A stretch of DNA of 11,570 nt from JBGSIZ01 sp041742255 (GCA_041742255.1 JBGSIZ010000343.1:1-11570), one strand, 5' to 3'; positions 1 to 7,280 are shown, counted from the stretch's first letter. The notes: generated by a model not told the origin, from the sequence alone. Translations and numbers: made by a program.

Positions 1-205
1 CTTTTTCAACATGCCCGTCGGCGTCCCCTGACCGGAAAACCGGTTGTCGGTCCCCGGCGCGAACAGCCGTTCGATGGCCGTATCGGGCAGAAACGCCGCC
101 GACATTGCACCGATACAGGCATGCACCATCGACACCCAGCCACGCGACGCTCGCGTTTGACCTCGGCTGCCGTGGTGGATTTGGTTGCAGAACAACTATC
201 AGCAG
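1..205 (-). pseudogene. Remnant of acyl-CoA-dehydrogenase-fold flavin monooxygenase (runs off left edge)
   Basis: Read on the minus strand from about position 144 to 1, one frame gives GWVSMVHACIGAMSA followed by DTAIERLF and DNRFSGQGTPTG. This resembles the middle part of flavin-dependent monooxygenases and hydroxylases of the acyl-CoA dehydrogenase fold (HsaA/HpaH type), where a GW(V)..VH helix is followed by a 'FAxGxDxxxxGQGxPTG' segment next to the flavin site. Upstream, the same frame hits two consecutive stops near 202-207, and the residues preceding GWV do not look like the family. The fragment therefore has no intact start inside the window. The coding match is by eye. It lies next to an insertion sequence and other broken genes, which supports a truncated relic. 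It could still be the interior of a gene whose 5' end was lost to rearrangement. Confidence 0.45.
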
Positions 206-312
206 GTTGAGCGTGCTCGCGCGGTAACGCCATAAGGCTCTCGCTGACGGCGCTGCAGGCCACCGGCATGGATCGAGCCACTCCCCAACTCTTGGACAGT
301 TTTCGGGAAGAT

Positions 313-900
313 TTAAGCTACTGGCTGCCCCTCCTGATCGGTTTGGGTTTCGTTGTGGTAAACCACGGTGGGCGGTTGACCGCCATGGGCGGCATGGGGC
401 CGCTGGTGGTTGTAGAATGTGATCCAGCGCCCGACGCCTGCGCGTGCCTGAGGTCCTGTCTCCCAAGCGTGCAGGCAGACGCGTTCATACGTCCGGGATC
501 GCCAGAGCCGCTCGATAGAGATGTTGTCCAGGTATCGAGCTTTGCCGTCCATGGAGATTTTGATCTTTGCCCGTTTCAACCGGTCGGTCCAGTCGAAGGA
601 TGTGAACTGGCTGCCCTGGTCTGTATTCATGATTTCGGGCGGGCCGAACTTGTGGATCGCCTCGTTCAGCGCCTCAACGCAGAAGTCGGCCACCAGCGCG
701 TCGGTGATGCGCCAGGCCAGCACTTTGCGGGTGACCCAGTCTATGATGGCGACCAGATAGAGGAACCCTTTGCGCATCGGCAAATAGGTGATGTCGGCGC
801 ACCAGACGTGATTTGGTCTTTCGATCCGCAGCCCACCGAACAGCTAGGGGTACGTCTTGTGCTCCTTCGCGGGTTTGCTGGTGTTGGGCTTTTGATAGAT
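313..900 (-). pseudogene. IS3-family transposase orfB (DDE integrase core), broken
   Basis: The reading frame ending at 313 contains the integrase catalytic core of IS3-family OrfB. The first aspartate lies in HVWCADITYLPMR, the second in MNTDQGSQFTSF, and the glutamate in DNISIERLWR. It ends with the usual WITFYNHQRPHAAHGG stretch that is conserved near the C terminus. Thus the DDE residues are all still present. However, an in-frame TAG at 844-846 interrupts it in the segment HKTYP*LFGGLRIERP, where relatives normally have Tyr. Further upstream (about 900-960) the frame loses similarity. The uninterrupted frame downstream of the stop could only restart at weak codons such as the TTG at 783, which would exclude the first catalytic Asp. 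The gene belongs to the element at 273-1094 and is considered non-functional. Confidence 0.8.
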
Positions 901-904
901 CGGC

Positions 905-1012
905 AATGAGGAGGTTCGGAAAACGGTCCGGGAGACCGTCTTGCCGACGAACGCGCATAAGGCGCATCAGGCGCAGGATGAACGCCGCATCGTGAATCCT
1001 GCGTTTCGACAT
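905..1012 (-). pseudogene. IS3-family orfA start fused to orfB fragment
   Basis: An ATG at 1012 begins MSKRRIHDAAF, which matches the start of the helix-turn-helix OrfA of this IS3 subgroup (normally MSKRRxHDAAFKARVALEA). It switches at once to ILRLMRLMR, which resembles a piece of OrfB. The remainder of OrfA (helix-turn-helix and leucine zipper) and the OrfB N terminus are missing. This marks the internal deletion junction at about 979. After LMRLMR a stretch of about 48 bases of unknown origin (about 904-951) separates it from the recognisable IYQKPNTSKP segment, which lies in a different frame. No functional protein is expected. Confidence 0.6.
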
Positions 1013-1094
1013 CTTCTGATCTCCTCGTCCTGGGGATCAGCAGCCCTAAGATCGTCGCTTCCGTAACTTTCCGATTTTCCGGGGGGGTAGCTCA

Positions 1095-1610
1095 ATACGG
1101 CGGACGGCGCGCAGGCGGGCACGCTTGAGCAACCACTTGGCAATCGTCTGCATGACCTGGCGGTGGGTGGTCATCCCGCCATGGGCATCCATATCGCATC
1201 CCAGCATAGCGTCATAGCCGTCCTGCGCGACGGCCCGCGCACTGGCGGTGTTGGCGAACACCGGCGGTCCGGCCATCGCGGTTCGTTCGGTGAATTGGCT
1301 TGCCGCAGCGGTTGGCATGAAGTTGGTCACGGTCCGCTTGGTGTCGCGAAACTCCTCGACCAGCGCATTGGACAGGCTGACCGCGAAGCTTTTCGAGACG
1401 AAATACACCGCCCGCAACGGCTCCGGCATTCCCGACGCAGTAGAGGTGACGTGCAGGATGCGCCTCCATGTTGGGCAGGAAAGCGCGTGTCGGGCCCGCC
1501 AATGCGATGGAATTCACCAAGATCATCTTCAGCGATTGGGCCCATGGGACAACGTGGTACATCCCGTGCGCGCCTGAACCAGCCTTGTTCATCAGGGAGT
1601 CGCCCCTGAC
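1095..1610 (-). pseudogene. Short-chain dehydrogenase/reductase (SDR) pseudogene
   Basis: Two minus-strand frames together give a recognisable classical SDR. The upstream piece (about 1605-1467) reads NKAGSGAHGMYH then ILVNSIALAGPTRAFLPNM, which corresponds to the NNAG motif and the following helix. After a frameshift near 1460-1466 the second piece gives RILHVTSTASG, with the catalytic Ser. AVYFVSKSF follows, with the catalytic Tyr-x-x-x-Lys, then a C-terminal portion up to RRI. The nucleotide-binding Rossmann N terminus (TGxxxGIG) is missing. The 3' end is cut by the insertion sequence whose end lies at 1094, so the last residues of the open frame down to 1046 are encoded by the IS. In classical SDRs these motifs bind NAD(P)H and reduce carbonyls, but this copy is truncated at both ends and frameshifted. 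Confidence 0.65.
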
Positions 1611-2085
1611 TCCGGCCGGTGCCTCGTTCTGTGCTGTCCATCATCACTTCAGGGACAAGAAGGCGCTCGGCTACGCGGTCTTTCCTCGCATGACGTAGAC
1701 GTTGGCGAACCTGAACCGTCAGGCGGCAGACCCTGCGCGCCGGGACAGGACGACCGTCTCCGATATCGTTGAAGGCAACATCGATTTCCGATTGCACAAG
1801 ACCCTATCAGGGTGGCCTGTAGAAACGCGCGCCCGCGCTGGTGATGGCGGACGATCCCCACCTGAAGGCGCAGATGGCCGAGATCTAGCGCGCGGGAAAG
1901 CTGGCGCTGCACAAACTGATGCTCTCGCGGCCAGACGAGATCGGCCATCCCGACCCGAGTTTCGCATGCCCTTCTCAATTGACCGGACGAGCGCGATGTT
2001 CGACGCCCGGCCCGGCCCGTATCAAAAGAAGTCTGTCATCGCAGACGGCAGCCACGCAGACTTGCGGGTCAAGACGCTTGCATGA
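1608..2085 (+). pseudogene. TetR/AcrR-type transcriptional regulator pseudogene
   Basis: The plus strand at about 1611-1690 encodes AGASFCAVHHHFRDKKALGY, very like the recognition-helix region of TetR regulators (AGVSxGAxYHHFxDKxAL). The frame is broken by a TAG at 1696-1698. It resumes in the same frame to about 1800, then similarity moves to another frame at about 1829-1965. That part reads ADDPHLKAQMAEI, a stop, and LSRPDEIGHPDP, a TetR C-terminal-domain-like stretch. It then returns to the first frame (FSIDRTSAMFD, PYQKKSVIADGS) and ends at 2085. The first two helices are missing. At least two stops and two frameshifts make it a pseudogene. It lies back to back with the dehydrogenase pseudogene, the usual arrangement for a TetR repressor and its target. 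The C-terminal assignment is less certain than the recognition-helix match. Confidence 0.55.
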
Positions 2086-2178
2086 GTTTCAGCCATCTTG
2101 GGACTCAAGTCAGCACCCACAAACCATTTAAAATCTAACGCCACCGAAGGTAGAATGTGAGGCCAACCGTCTGGGTCA

Positions 2179-3516
2179 CTACGGCGCCCGGTCGCGACCC
2201 TGATACGGTTCCACCAGCCCCCGCAGCTCTACCCGCGCGCGCAACCTGACCGCCAGCAGATACATCCCCCCGATCTTGCGGTGCAGGAACAACGTCTCGG
2301 CGGGGGGGACGTGCATCAGGTCGCGGTCAGTGCCAATCGCCAGCCCCATATCCCGCAATCGGTCCAACAGATCGGATCGGCCGAAATCATGTGGGGCGGG
2401 CTGCCGGAACGGCTCCATCGCCAGTTGAAACATCCGCTGGATCAGGTCTTGGTGATGCAATGCGGTGTTGGGGCCAAAATACCCGATCCGCACCATCGCC
2501 GCGCGGACCCGATCGGCGTCATCCCCCAGCCCCGCGTCCAGCAACGCCCGAAACGCCGCGCTGACATCCGGTTCAATCAATCGGGACGCGCCAAAATCCA
2601 GCAACACGATGCGGCCCGTCACCGGGTCCACGCGGTAGTTGGCAAGGTTCGGATCGGTCTGCATCACCCCAAATTCAAACAATTCGCGCAGAACAAGGGC
2701 GATCAGATCGGTGGCCACGCGGTCGCGCACATCCTGCGGGGCTGTTTCCAGCACATCAATCGGTTGGCTGTGGACATAGGTCATCGCCAGAACCTGCGGC
2801 GTGCTGAAATCGGCATGAAACTGCGGCACGACAAACGTCTGGGACGAGGCCATCAAATCACCGAAACGGCGCAAATGGGTGGCTTCGGCGGCGTAGTCGG
2901 CTTCGTCGTGCAACTGGGCCTTGGCGGCCTGCAACAAGGGCGCGATGCCCATGCCGCGCGGCAAAAGGCCCGGCAACCGCAGCAAGGTGGCGATGTTGTC
3001 CACGTCACTGTCAATACTGGCGCGGATACCCGGATACTGCACCTTGATGGCGAGCCTGCTACCATCCAGCGTTTCCGCCCGGTGCACCTGCCCGATCGAC
3101 GCGGCAGCAAAGGGGCGCACGTCAAAACTGCGGAACAGTTTGCGCCAGCCCGGACCCCATTCGGCGTCCAATACCCCCTGTAACTGCTTGGGTGGCATGG
3201 GCCGGGCATCATCGCGCAGGCTGGACAGGATCTGGGTCAATTGCGGCGACAGGATCACGCCACTGTCCATCGACAACATCTGTCCCATTTTCAATGCGGC
3301 CCCGCGCATATGGGACAATCCGGTGGTCAGGCGCAGGGCATTGGCGGGGGTCAGCAACAAATCCGGCAGGTCGGGCCTGCGCCCGGTGACCAACTGCTGC
3401 AATCCACCGGCAACAACGCTCCCCGCGATGCCGGCGGCGATACCACCCATCTGCAAAAACCGGGCTGTGCGGCCTGTGGGCACGGCAGCGGCACGGTCAT
3501 CCTGATCGTTTGTCAC
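2179..3516 (-). CDS. ABC1/UbiB-type atypical protein kinase family protein
   Basis: This is a protein of about 445 residues in the ABC1/ADCK/UbiB (AarF) family, whose characterised members support ubiquinone biosynthesis or lipid homeostasis as atypical ATPases/kinases. Visible landmarks, numbered from the GTG at 3516, are: KMGQ (76-79, the family KxGQ motif), the Ala-rich loop AAAS (137-140) in place of a Gly loop, AIKVQYPG with the ATP lysine at 158, the DEADY motif with Glu205, the catalytic loop QTDPNLANY (Asp288, Asn293), and LLDFG with metal-binding Asp307. All key residues are kept. I prefer the GTG start because AGGGGG lies 6 bases before it. An ATG at 3546 is in frame but has no clear ribosome site. 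The gene is last in the TRAP/amidase operon, 66 bp after the small membrane protein gene. The link to transport may be incidental. Confidence 0.9.
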   Translation of the reverse strand: MTNDQDDRAAAVPTGRTARFLQMGGIAAGIAGSVVAGGLQQLVTGRRPDLPDLLLTPANALRLTTGLSHMRGAALKMGQMLSMDSGVILSPQLTQILSSLRDDARPMPPKQLQGVLDAEWGPGWRKLFRSFDVRPFAAASIGQVHRAETLDGSRLAIKVQYPGIRASIDSDVDNIATLLRLPGLLPRGMGIAPLLQAAKAQLHDEADYAAEATHLRRFGDLMASSQTFVVPQFHADFSTPQVLAMTYVHSQPIDVLETAPQDVRDRVATDLIALVLRELFEFGVMQTDPNLANYRVDPVTGRIVLLDFGASRLIEPDVSAAFRALLDAGLGDDADRVRAAMVRIGYFGPNTALHHQDLIQRMFQLAMEPFRQPAPHDFGRSDLLDRLRDMGLAIGTDRDLMHVPPAETLFLHRKIGGMYLLAVRLRARVELRGLVEPYQGRDRAP

Positions 3517-3582
3517 GGCGGCGGCCCCCTGCCCCTTTGGTTCCATCGGAACATGGGGCGCGCGCGCGATTGGTAAAGCGCC

Positions 3583-3744
3583 TCAGTGGCGATTGCCGCG
3601 CAGGTTGCGCACCAGATCCCAGCCGGCCAAGGCTACGGTGATGCCGATCACCGCAATCAGATCCAGCCGTGGCACGGACCACAACATGATCCCCAGAAAC
3701 ACGACGAAAACGCCAAAGGCGATCAGCGCCAGAATGTTGTTCAT
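3583..3744 (-). CDS. Small two-helix membrane protein of unknown function (53 aa)
   Basis: An ATG at 3744 opens a 53-residue frame starting MNNILALIAFGVFVVFLGIM and ending RNLRGNRH. It contains two hydrophobic stretches, residues about 3-22 and about 28-42, joined by a short turn with SVPRLD. The C terminus is basic, which by the positive-inside rule would place both ends in the cytoplasm. A strong AAGGAG lies 9 bases upstream, inside the last codons of the amidase gene, and only 4 bases separate the two genes, so translation is probably coupled. I do not recognise the family. The good ribosome site, operon position and membrane pattern argue that it is real despite its size. Confidence 0.75.
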   Translation of the reverse strand: MNNILALIAFGVFVVFLGIMLWSVPRLDLIAVIGITVALAGWDLVRNLRGNRH

Positions 3745-3748
3745 CCGG

Positions 3749-5107
3749 TCAGGCTCCTTGATCCAATGTTGCGATATGGTGGGTCATCCAGCGGGCGGTG
3801 CGCAACAGGCGGGCGTCGTCGCCCCGCCGTCCGACCAACTGCACGCCCATCGGCAATCCGTTTTGTGCGACAAACAACGGCACCGTGATCGCGGGGACCC
3901 CGGCCAGCGTCCACAATCCGTTGAACAGCGCGGACCCGGTCGAGGCCAAACCCTGCGGGGCCGGGCCCAAGGCGGCGGGGCACACAATGGCGTCGCAGCG
4001 TTCGAATATCTTGTCCAGAACAGTGTTCATCAACGCGCGCCAATCAAGGGCGGCAATGTAATCGCGGGCCAAAACGGCTTTGCCCTCGTCCATGGCGGCG
4101 CACAAAACCGGGGACATCTGGTCCCGCCCCCGGCGTTCAAGGGCAAAGTAACACTTGGCCATCTCGGCAAAATTGATCCGCTGGCGGATTGCTGCGACCT
4201 CGTCGAACCCGGCCAAGGGCACGGGGAAACAATCGGGCAACAGGGTCGCCAATTCGTCCATCGCCTCGGTCATTTCGGGGTCTGCGTCGCCTTGGCCCGG
4301 TAGCATGGCCATGGCGAATGCCGGGGTGACAGGTGCCGCGGACCGGGCCACGTCCAGCAACCGGGGTGTGGGCACCGGGGCCGTGGCGGCGTCGGCGGGG
4401 TCATGCCCGGTCAACACCTCGGCCAACAGCGCGCAATCCTCAACGGTTTTGGCAAACACACCCACCGTGTCCAGAAACGGCGACTGGGTCAGGATACCGG
4501 TGCGGGGGATCATGCCAAAACTCGGCTTGAACCCGACAATCCCGCAAAAACTGGCCGGGCGAATGACCGATCCACCCGTCTGTGTGCCAATGGCCAGCGG
4601 CACCATGCCTGCGGCCACGGCGGCGGCGGACCCTTGGCTGGATCCGCCGGGCGTGTGATCGGGGTTGTGCGGGTTGCGGGTTTTGCCGGGATGCAGGAAC
4701 GCGCCTTCGGTGGTGACGGTTTTCCCCATGATGATGGCACCTGCGGCCCGCAACCGGGCCACCAGCCACGCATCCTCGGACGGCACGCGCCCGGCATCAA
4801 TGGGGGTGCCATTCTCGGTCGGGATGCCCTTGGTGTCGATGATGTCCTTGATGCCCACGGGCAACCCGTGCAGCGGCCCAATCGGCAATCCGGCCTGACG
4901 GCGCTTGTCCAACGCGCGGGCTTGGTCCAGCGCATGATCACCGTCCAGCCACGCCCATGCCTGCACCTGCGGTTCGCGGGCGGCGATGCGGGCCAGACAG
5001 GCCTCGACCAGTTCCACCGCCCGCAGCGCACCACTGGCCAACCTGTCGCGCAGGTCCGTGGCACTCAACCCAAGGATGGCATCTGCCTGATCACCGCGTA
5101 GGGCCAT
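3749..5107 (-). CDS. Amidase-signature family hydrolase
   Basis: A 452-residue enzyme of the amidase signature (AS) family, a usual full length. The Ser-cisSer-Lys triad is visible: Lys87 in GLPVGIKDIID, cis-Ser156 in TPGGSSQGSAAAV, and nucleophile Ser180 in GTQTGGSVIRPASF. The spacing of 24 residues between the two serines matches that in well-studied AS enzymes. The family hydrolyses carboxamides to acid plus ammonia or amine. No signal peptide is seen, so it should be cytoplasmic. The start at 5107 is favoured over an ATG-like codon at 5149 because GGAGG sits 6 bases before it. It overlaps the end of dctM by 17 bases, implying coupled translation. Its place in the TRAP operon suggests that it acts on the imported compound or a derivative, but the substrate cannot be read from the sequence. 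The GatA subunit of the tRNA amidotransferase is unlikely because gatB/gatC are absent and the context is catabolic. Confidence 0.93.
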   Translation of the reverse strand: MALRGDQADAILGLSATDLRDRLASGALRAVELVEACLARIAAREPQVQAWAWLDGDHALDQARALDKRRQAGLPIGPLHGLPVGIKDIIDTKGIPTENGTPIDAGRVPSEDAWLVARLRAAGAIIMGKTVTTEGAFLHPGKTRNPHNPDHTPGGSSQGSAAAVAAGMVPLAIGTQTGGSVIRPASFCGIVGFKPSFGMIPRTGILTQSPFLDTVGVFAKTVEDCALLAEVLTGHDPADAATAPVPTPRLLDVARSAAPVTPAFAMAMLPGQGDADPEMTEAMDELATLLPDCFPVPLAGFDEVAAIRQRINFAEMAKCYFALERRGRDQMSPVLCAAMDEGKAVLARDYIAALDWRALMNTVLDKIFERCDAIVCPAALGPAPQGLASTGSALFNGLWTLAGVPAITVPLFVAQNGLPMGVQLVGRRGDDARLLRTARWMTHHIATLDQGA

Positions 5108-6515
5108 AGAACGCCTCCGGCAGGGCAAACACGATCTGCGGAAAGGCATACATCAACGCCATACAGATCACGACCATCCCGCAATAGGGCAGCACGCCCC
5201 GGAAAATCTCGGTCAGCTTGACATTCGCGGGGGCGATCCCCTTGAGGTAATAGGCGCTCATCGCCATGGGCGGGGTCAGAAAACTGGTCTGCAAATTCAG
5301 CGCAACCAGAACCCCGAAAAACAAGGGATCAATCCCAAACTGCGGCAGCAGCGGCAGGAAGATGGGAACAAAGATGATGATGATCTCGGACCATTCCAGC
5401 GGCCAACCCAGCAAAAAGATGATCAACTGCGCCAGCAACAGGAACTGGAACGGGGTCAGGTTCAGACCCTGCACGAATTCAGCGATGATGGTTTCGCCGC
5501 CCAGATAACTGAACACCGCCGAGAATGTGTAAGACCCGACAAACAACCAGCACACCATGGCCGTGGTGCGCACGGTCAGATAAACGCTTTCGCGCAACCG
5601 CTCAAACGTCATGGCGCGGTAGATAACCGCCAGCAGGATACCACCCAGCGCGCCGATGGACGCGGCTTCGGTCGGGGTGGCCAGACCAAACAGGATCGAC
5701 CCCAGCACCGCGAAAATCAGAATGGCCAGCGGCAGGAAGCTGGTGGCCAGCAACCACATCACCTTGCCAAAGGGCACGGCGGGCATTTCTTCCAGCGTGG
5801 GCTTGGGGGCCAATTTCGGGTTCAGAATGGCGCGGACCACGATGTAAACCAGATACAGACCAACCAGCGTGAAACCGGGCAGCAATGCCGCCGCATACAG
5901 TCGCACAATCGACACCCCGGACGACGCCGCATAGACGATCAACATGATCGACGGCGGGATCAGAATGCCCAGCGTCCCGCCTGCACAAATGATGCCTGTG
6001 GCGAACGAATGGTCATACCGGGCCTTGAGCATTTGCGGCAGCGCCAGCAACCCCATCAGGGTCACAACCGCACCCACAATCCCCGTGGCTGTGGCGAACA
6101 ACGAACAGGTGATCAGTGCGGCGACCCCCATCGACCCCGGCACATTCCGGGTGGCAATGGCGATGGTGCCGAACAGCTTGTCCACGATATTGGCGCGCTC
6201 GACGATATACCCCATGAACAGGAACAACGGGATCGCGGTCAAAACCTCGTTTGAGATGACCGTGTAGGTCTGGTTCACGAACAAATCAAAGATGCGGTTG
6301 TTGTAGAACCCTTCGATCCACAACGACGTGCTTTCCCACCAGCCCGCGGTTTCATCCAGCCGGTCAAACGACCGCCACATGCGGCCCGCGTCGAAATAGG
6401 CGTAATATCCAAAGGCAATGCCAAGGGCCATCAGCGTAAAGGCGATCGGGAACCCGAGGAACACACAGCCAATAAAGATGGCCAGCATCGCGAGGGCAAT
6501 CTGGGGGTCGGTCAC
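5091..6515 (-). CDS. dctM: TRAP transporter large permease subunit (DctM/FcbT3 type)
   Basis: A 474-residue, very hydrophobic protein of the TRAP DctM family, the Na+-coupled channel subunit in the inner membrane. Typical features are the N-terminal FLGFPIAFTLMALG helix, the IPLFLFMGYIVE segment, GGTLGILIPPSIMLIVY (the conserved first substrate/Na+ hairpin) and, in the second half, GLATPTEAASIGALGG and NLQTSFLTPPMAMSAYYL. A polar insert of about 45 residues after the second helix (about 40-85, with WWESTSLWIEGFYNNR) is a trait I associate with the mannitol/chloroaromatic subfamily. The start is GTG at 6515, preceded by GGAGA at a good distance. It follows dctQ after 90 bp that contain a tandem repeat, and its 3' end overlaps the amidase start. 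Confidence 0.96.
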   Translation of the reverse strand: MTDPQIALAMLAIFIGCVFLGFPIAFTLMALGIAFGYYAYFDAGRMWRSFDRLDETAGWWESTSLWIEGFYNNRIFDLFVNQTYTVISNEVLTAIPLFLFMGYIVERANIVDKLFGTIAIATRNVPGSMGVAALITCSLFATATGIVGAVVTLMGLLALPQMLKARYDHSFATGIICAGGTLGILIPPSIMLIVYAASSGVSIVRLYAAALLPGFTLVGLYLVYIVVRAILNPKLAPKPTLEEMPAVPFGKVMWLLATSFLPLAILIFAVLGSILFGLATPTEAASIGALGGILLAVIYRAMTFERLRESVYLTVRTTAMVCWLFVGSYTFSAVFSYLGGETIIAEFVQGLNLTPFQFLLLAQLIIFLLGWPLEWSEIIIIFVPIFLPLLPQFGIDPLFFGVLVALNLQTSFLTPPMAMSAYYLKGIAPANVKLTEIFRGVLPYCGMVVICMALMYAFPQIVFALPEAFYGPTR

Positions 6516-6532
6516 GGGTGCGTTCTCCGATT

Positions 6533-6584
6533 AGGTCGTGGGGGACTGCGCCCCGGTAAGGTCGTGGGGGACTGCGCCCCGGTA
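6533..6584. repeat. 26-bp tandem direct repeat (2 copies) in the dctQ-dctM spacer
   Basis: Two perfect, adjacent copies of a 26-bp unit occupy 6533-6558 and 6559-6584. Each contains GGGGACTGCGCCCC, which can fold as a GGGG/CCCC stem with a six-base loop, and a third copy starts (AGGT at 6585) but diverges. The unit lies in the transcribed spacer between dctQ and the ribosome site of dctM. Possible roles are tuning of mRNA stability or of the dctQ:dctM ratio, or it may simply be a replication-slippage duplication. Confidence 0.9.
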
Positions 6585-6605
6585 AGGTAGGGCCTTGCGG
6601 ACCGT

Positions 6606-7181
6606 TTATTTCTGTGCGGCTTGGGCGGCCTGCTTGATCAACAGTTCTTCGGTTTCCTCGACATCCTCGTCCAGCGGGGACCAATATCCCTGACGGATAC
6701 AGATGATGCACCGAAACACTTGGGCGATGCCTTGGATCAGCAACAGGATACCCGCCGCCGCAATCACCGATTTGAACTGATAGATCGGGATGCCGGCAGG
6801 GCTGTTGACCGACACTTCGGTATAAGACCACGACCGACCGGCGTATTTGAACCCGGTGAACACAAGGGCCAGAATTCCGGGAAAGAAGAACAGGAAATAC
6901 AGGACCAGATCAACGGTGGCCTGCGTGCGGTCCGACCATGTGCGGTAGATGAAATCACCCCGGACATGGCCGCCGCGCGACAGGGTATAGGCACCGCCCA
7001 TCATGAACATCGTGCCATACATGATGAACGACAAATCCAACGCCCAAGGCGTGGGAGCATTGAACAGATATCGGGCCATCACCTCGTAACTCATGCCAAA
7101 CGTCATGAGGATGACAAGCCATCCAAACGTCTTGCCGAACCATGCGGACAGTTTGTCGGCGAACCGAATATACCCGGTCAT
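6606..7181 (-). CDS. dctQ: TRAP transporter small permease subunit (DctQ/FcbT2 type)
   Basis: A 191-residue membrane protein with the four-helix pattern of TRAP DctQ subunits, which dock on DctM and are essential for transport although not channel-forming by themselves. Helices are visible at about 18-38 (GWLVILMTFGMSYEVMARYL), about 50-68, about 88-110 (VDLVLYFLFFFPGILALV) and about 135-158. The motif GGAYTLSRGGHVRGDFIY after helix 2 matches the family's A..L...HVR.D. pattern. The C-terminal tail is acidic then Ala/Lys-rich. GGAG lies about 8 bases before the ATG. It is separated from dctP by 99 bp holding two hairpins. Confidence 0.95.
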   Translation of the reverse strand: MTGYIRFADKLSAWFGKTFGWLVILMTFGMSYEVMARYLFNAPTPWALDLSFIMYGTMFMMGGAYTLSRGGHVRGDFIYRTWSDRTQATVDLVLYFLFFFPGILALVFTGFKYAGRSWSYTEVSVNSPAGIPIYQFKSVIAAAGILLLIQGIAQVFRCIICIRQGYWSPLDEDVEETEELLIKQAAQAAQK

Positions 7182-7207
7182 TTGCGTGATCTCCGCTCAT
7201 GCTGTTG

Positions 7208-7233
7208 CGCCGGGGGCCATGGCCCTCGGCGCG
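7208..7233 (-). promoter_or_regulatory. Strong hairpin in the dctP-dctQ spacer (dctQ-proximal)
   Basis: A 26-base near-perfect palindrome with 12-base arms, GCGCCG..GGCC against GGCC..CGGCGC, has one mismatch and the centre CCATGG. In the minus-strand transcript it would form a very stable stem just upstream of the dctQ ribosome site. Together with the next hairpin it could protect upstream dctP mRNA from 3' decay and lower expression of the permease genes, an arrangement known for binding-protein operons. This role is inferred from position. Confidence 0.65.
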
Positions 7234-7248
7234 CAGGTTTCTGAAACG

Positions 7249-7271
7249 GGGGCGCGGATACCGCACCCCCA
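7249..7271 (-). terminator. Hairpin after dctP, attenuator-like
   Basis: Ten bases after the dctP stop, the minus-strand transcript can form a GGGGGUGCGG / CCGCGCCCCC stem with a three-base loop and one G-U pair, followed by CGUUUC. The stem is strong but the U tract is poor, so partial termination or processing is more likely than full termination. The downstream dctQM genes are on the same strand and need read-through. Confidence 0.55.
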
Positions 7272-7280
7272 CCCTTCCGA

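Larger units (their letters stand above)
273..1094 (-). mobile_element. Internally deleted IS3-family insertion sequence
   Basis: The element is defined by imperfect terminal inverted repeats. The left end reads GAGCCACTCCCCAACTCTTG and the right end, on the minus strand, reads TGAGCTACCCCCCCGG, both leading into a (G)GA(C/A)AGTT block. Between them lie a transposase orfA start (MSKRRIHDAAF at 1012-980) and an orfB integrase core. The total of about 820 bp is short for this group, whose members are usually about 1.2-1.3 kb. The orfA beginning runs straight into an orfB-like LMRLM segment, so roughly 400 bp of interior appear to be lost. The right end sits inside a short-chain dehydrogenase pseudogene. 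Boundaries are accurate to a few bases only, and no clear 3-bp target duplication was seen. With an amber stop in orfB the copy should not move by itself. Confidence 0.75.

Noticed and set aside
313..783. Functional transposase of 156 residues
   Set aside because: It would need a TTG start and would lack the first catalytic Asp, and the parent frame has a TAG upstream.
268..909. Plus-strand open frame of 213 codons
   Set aside because: It is the complement of the IS3 orfB; the DDE motifs are on the minus strand.
2130..2153. Terminator for the kinase gene (CTACC-TTC-GGTGG on the minus strand, then a short T run)
   Set aside because: The stem is only five pairs with one G-U, and the T run starts too far from the stem to be convincing.
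2281..3183. Plus-strand open frame of 300 codons
   Set aside because: It is antisense to the ABC1 kinase gene, which retains all its motifs.
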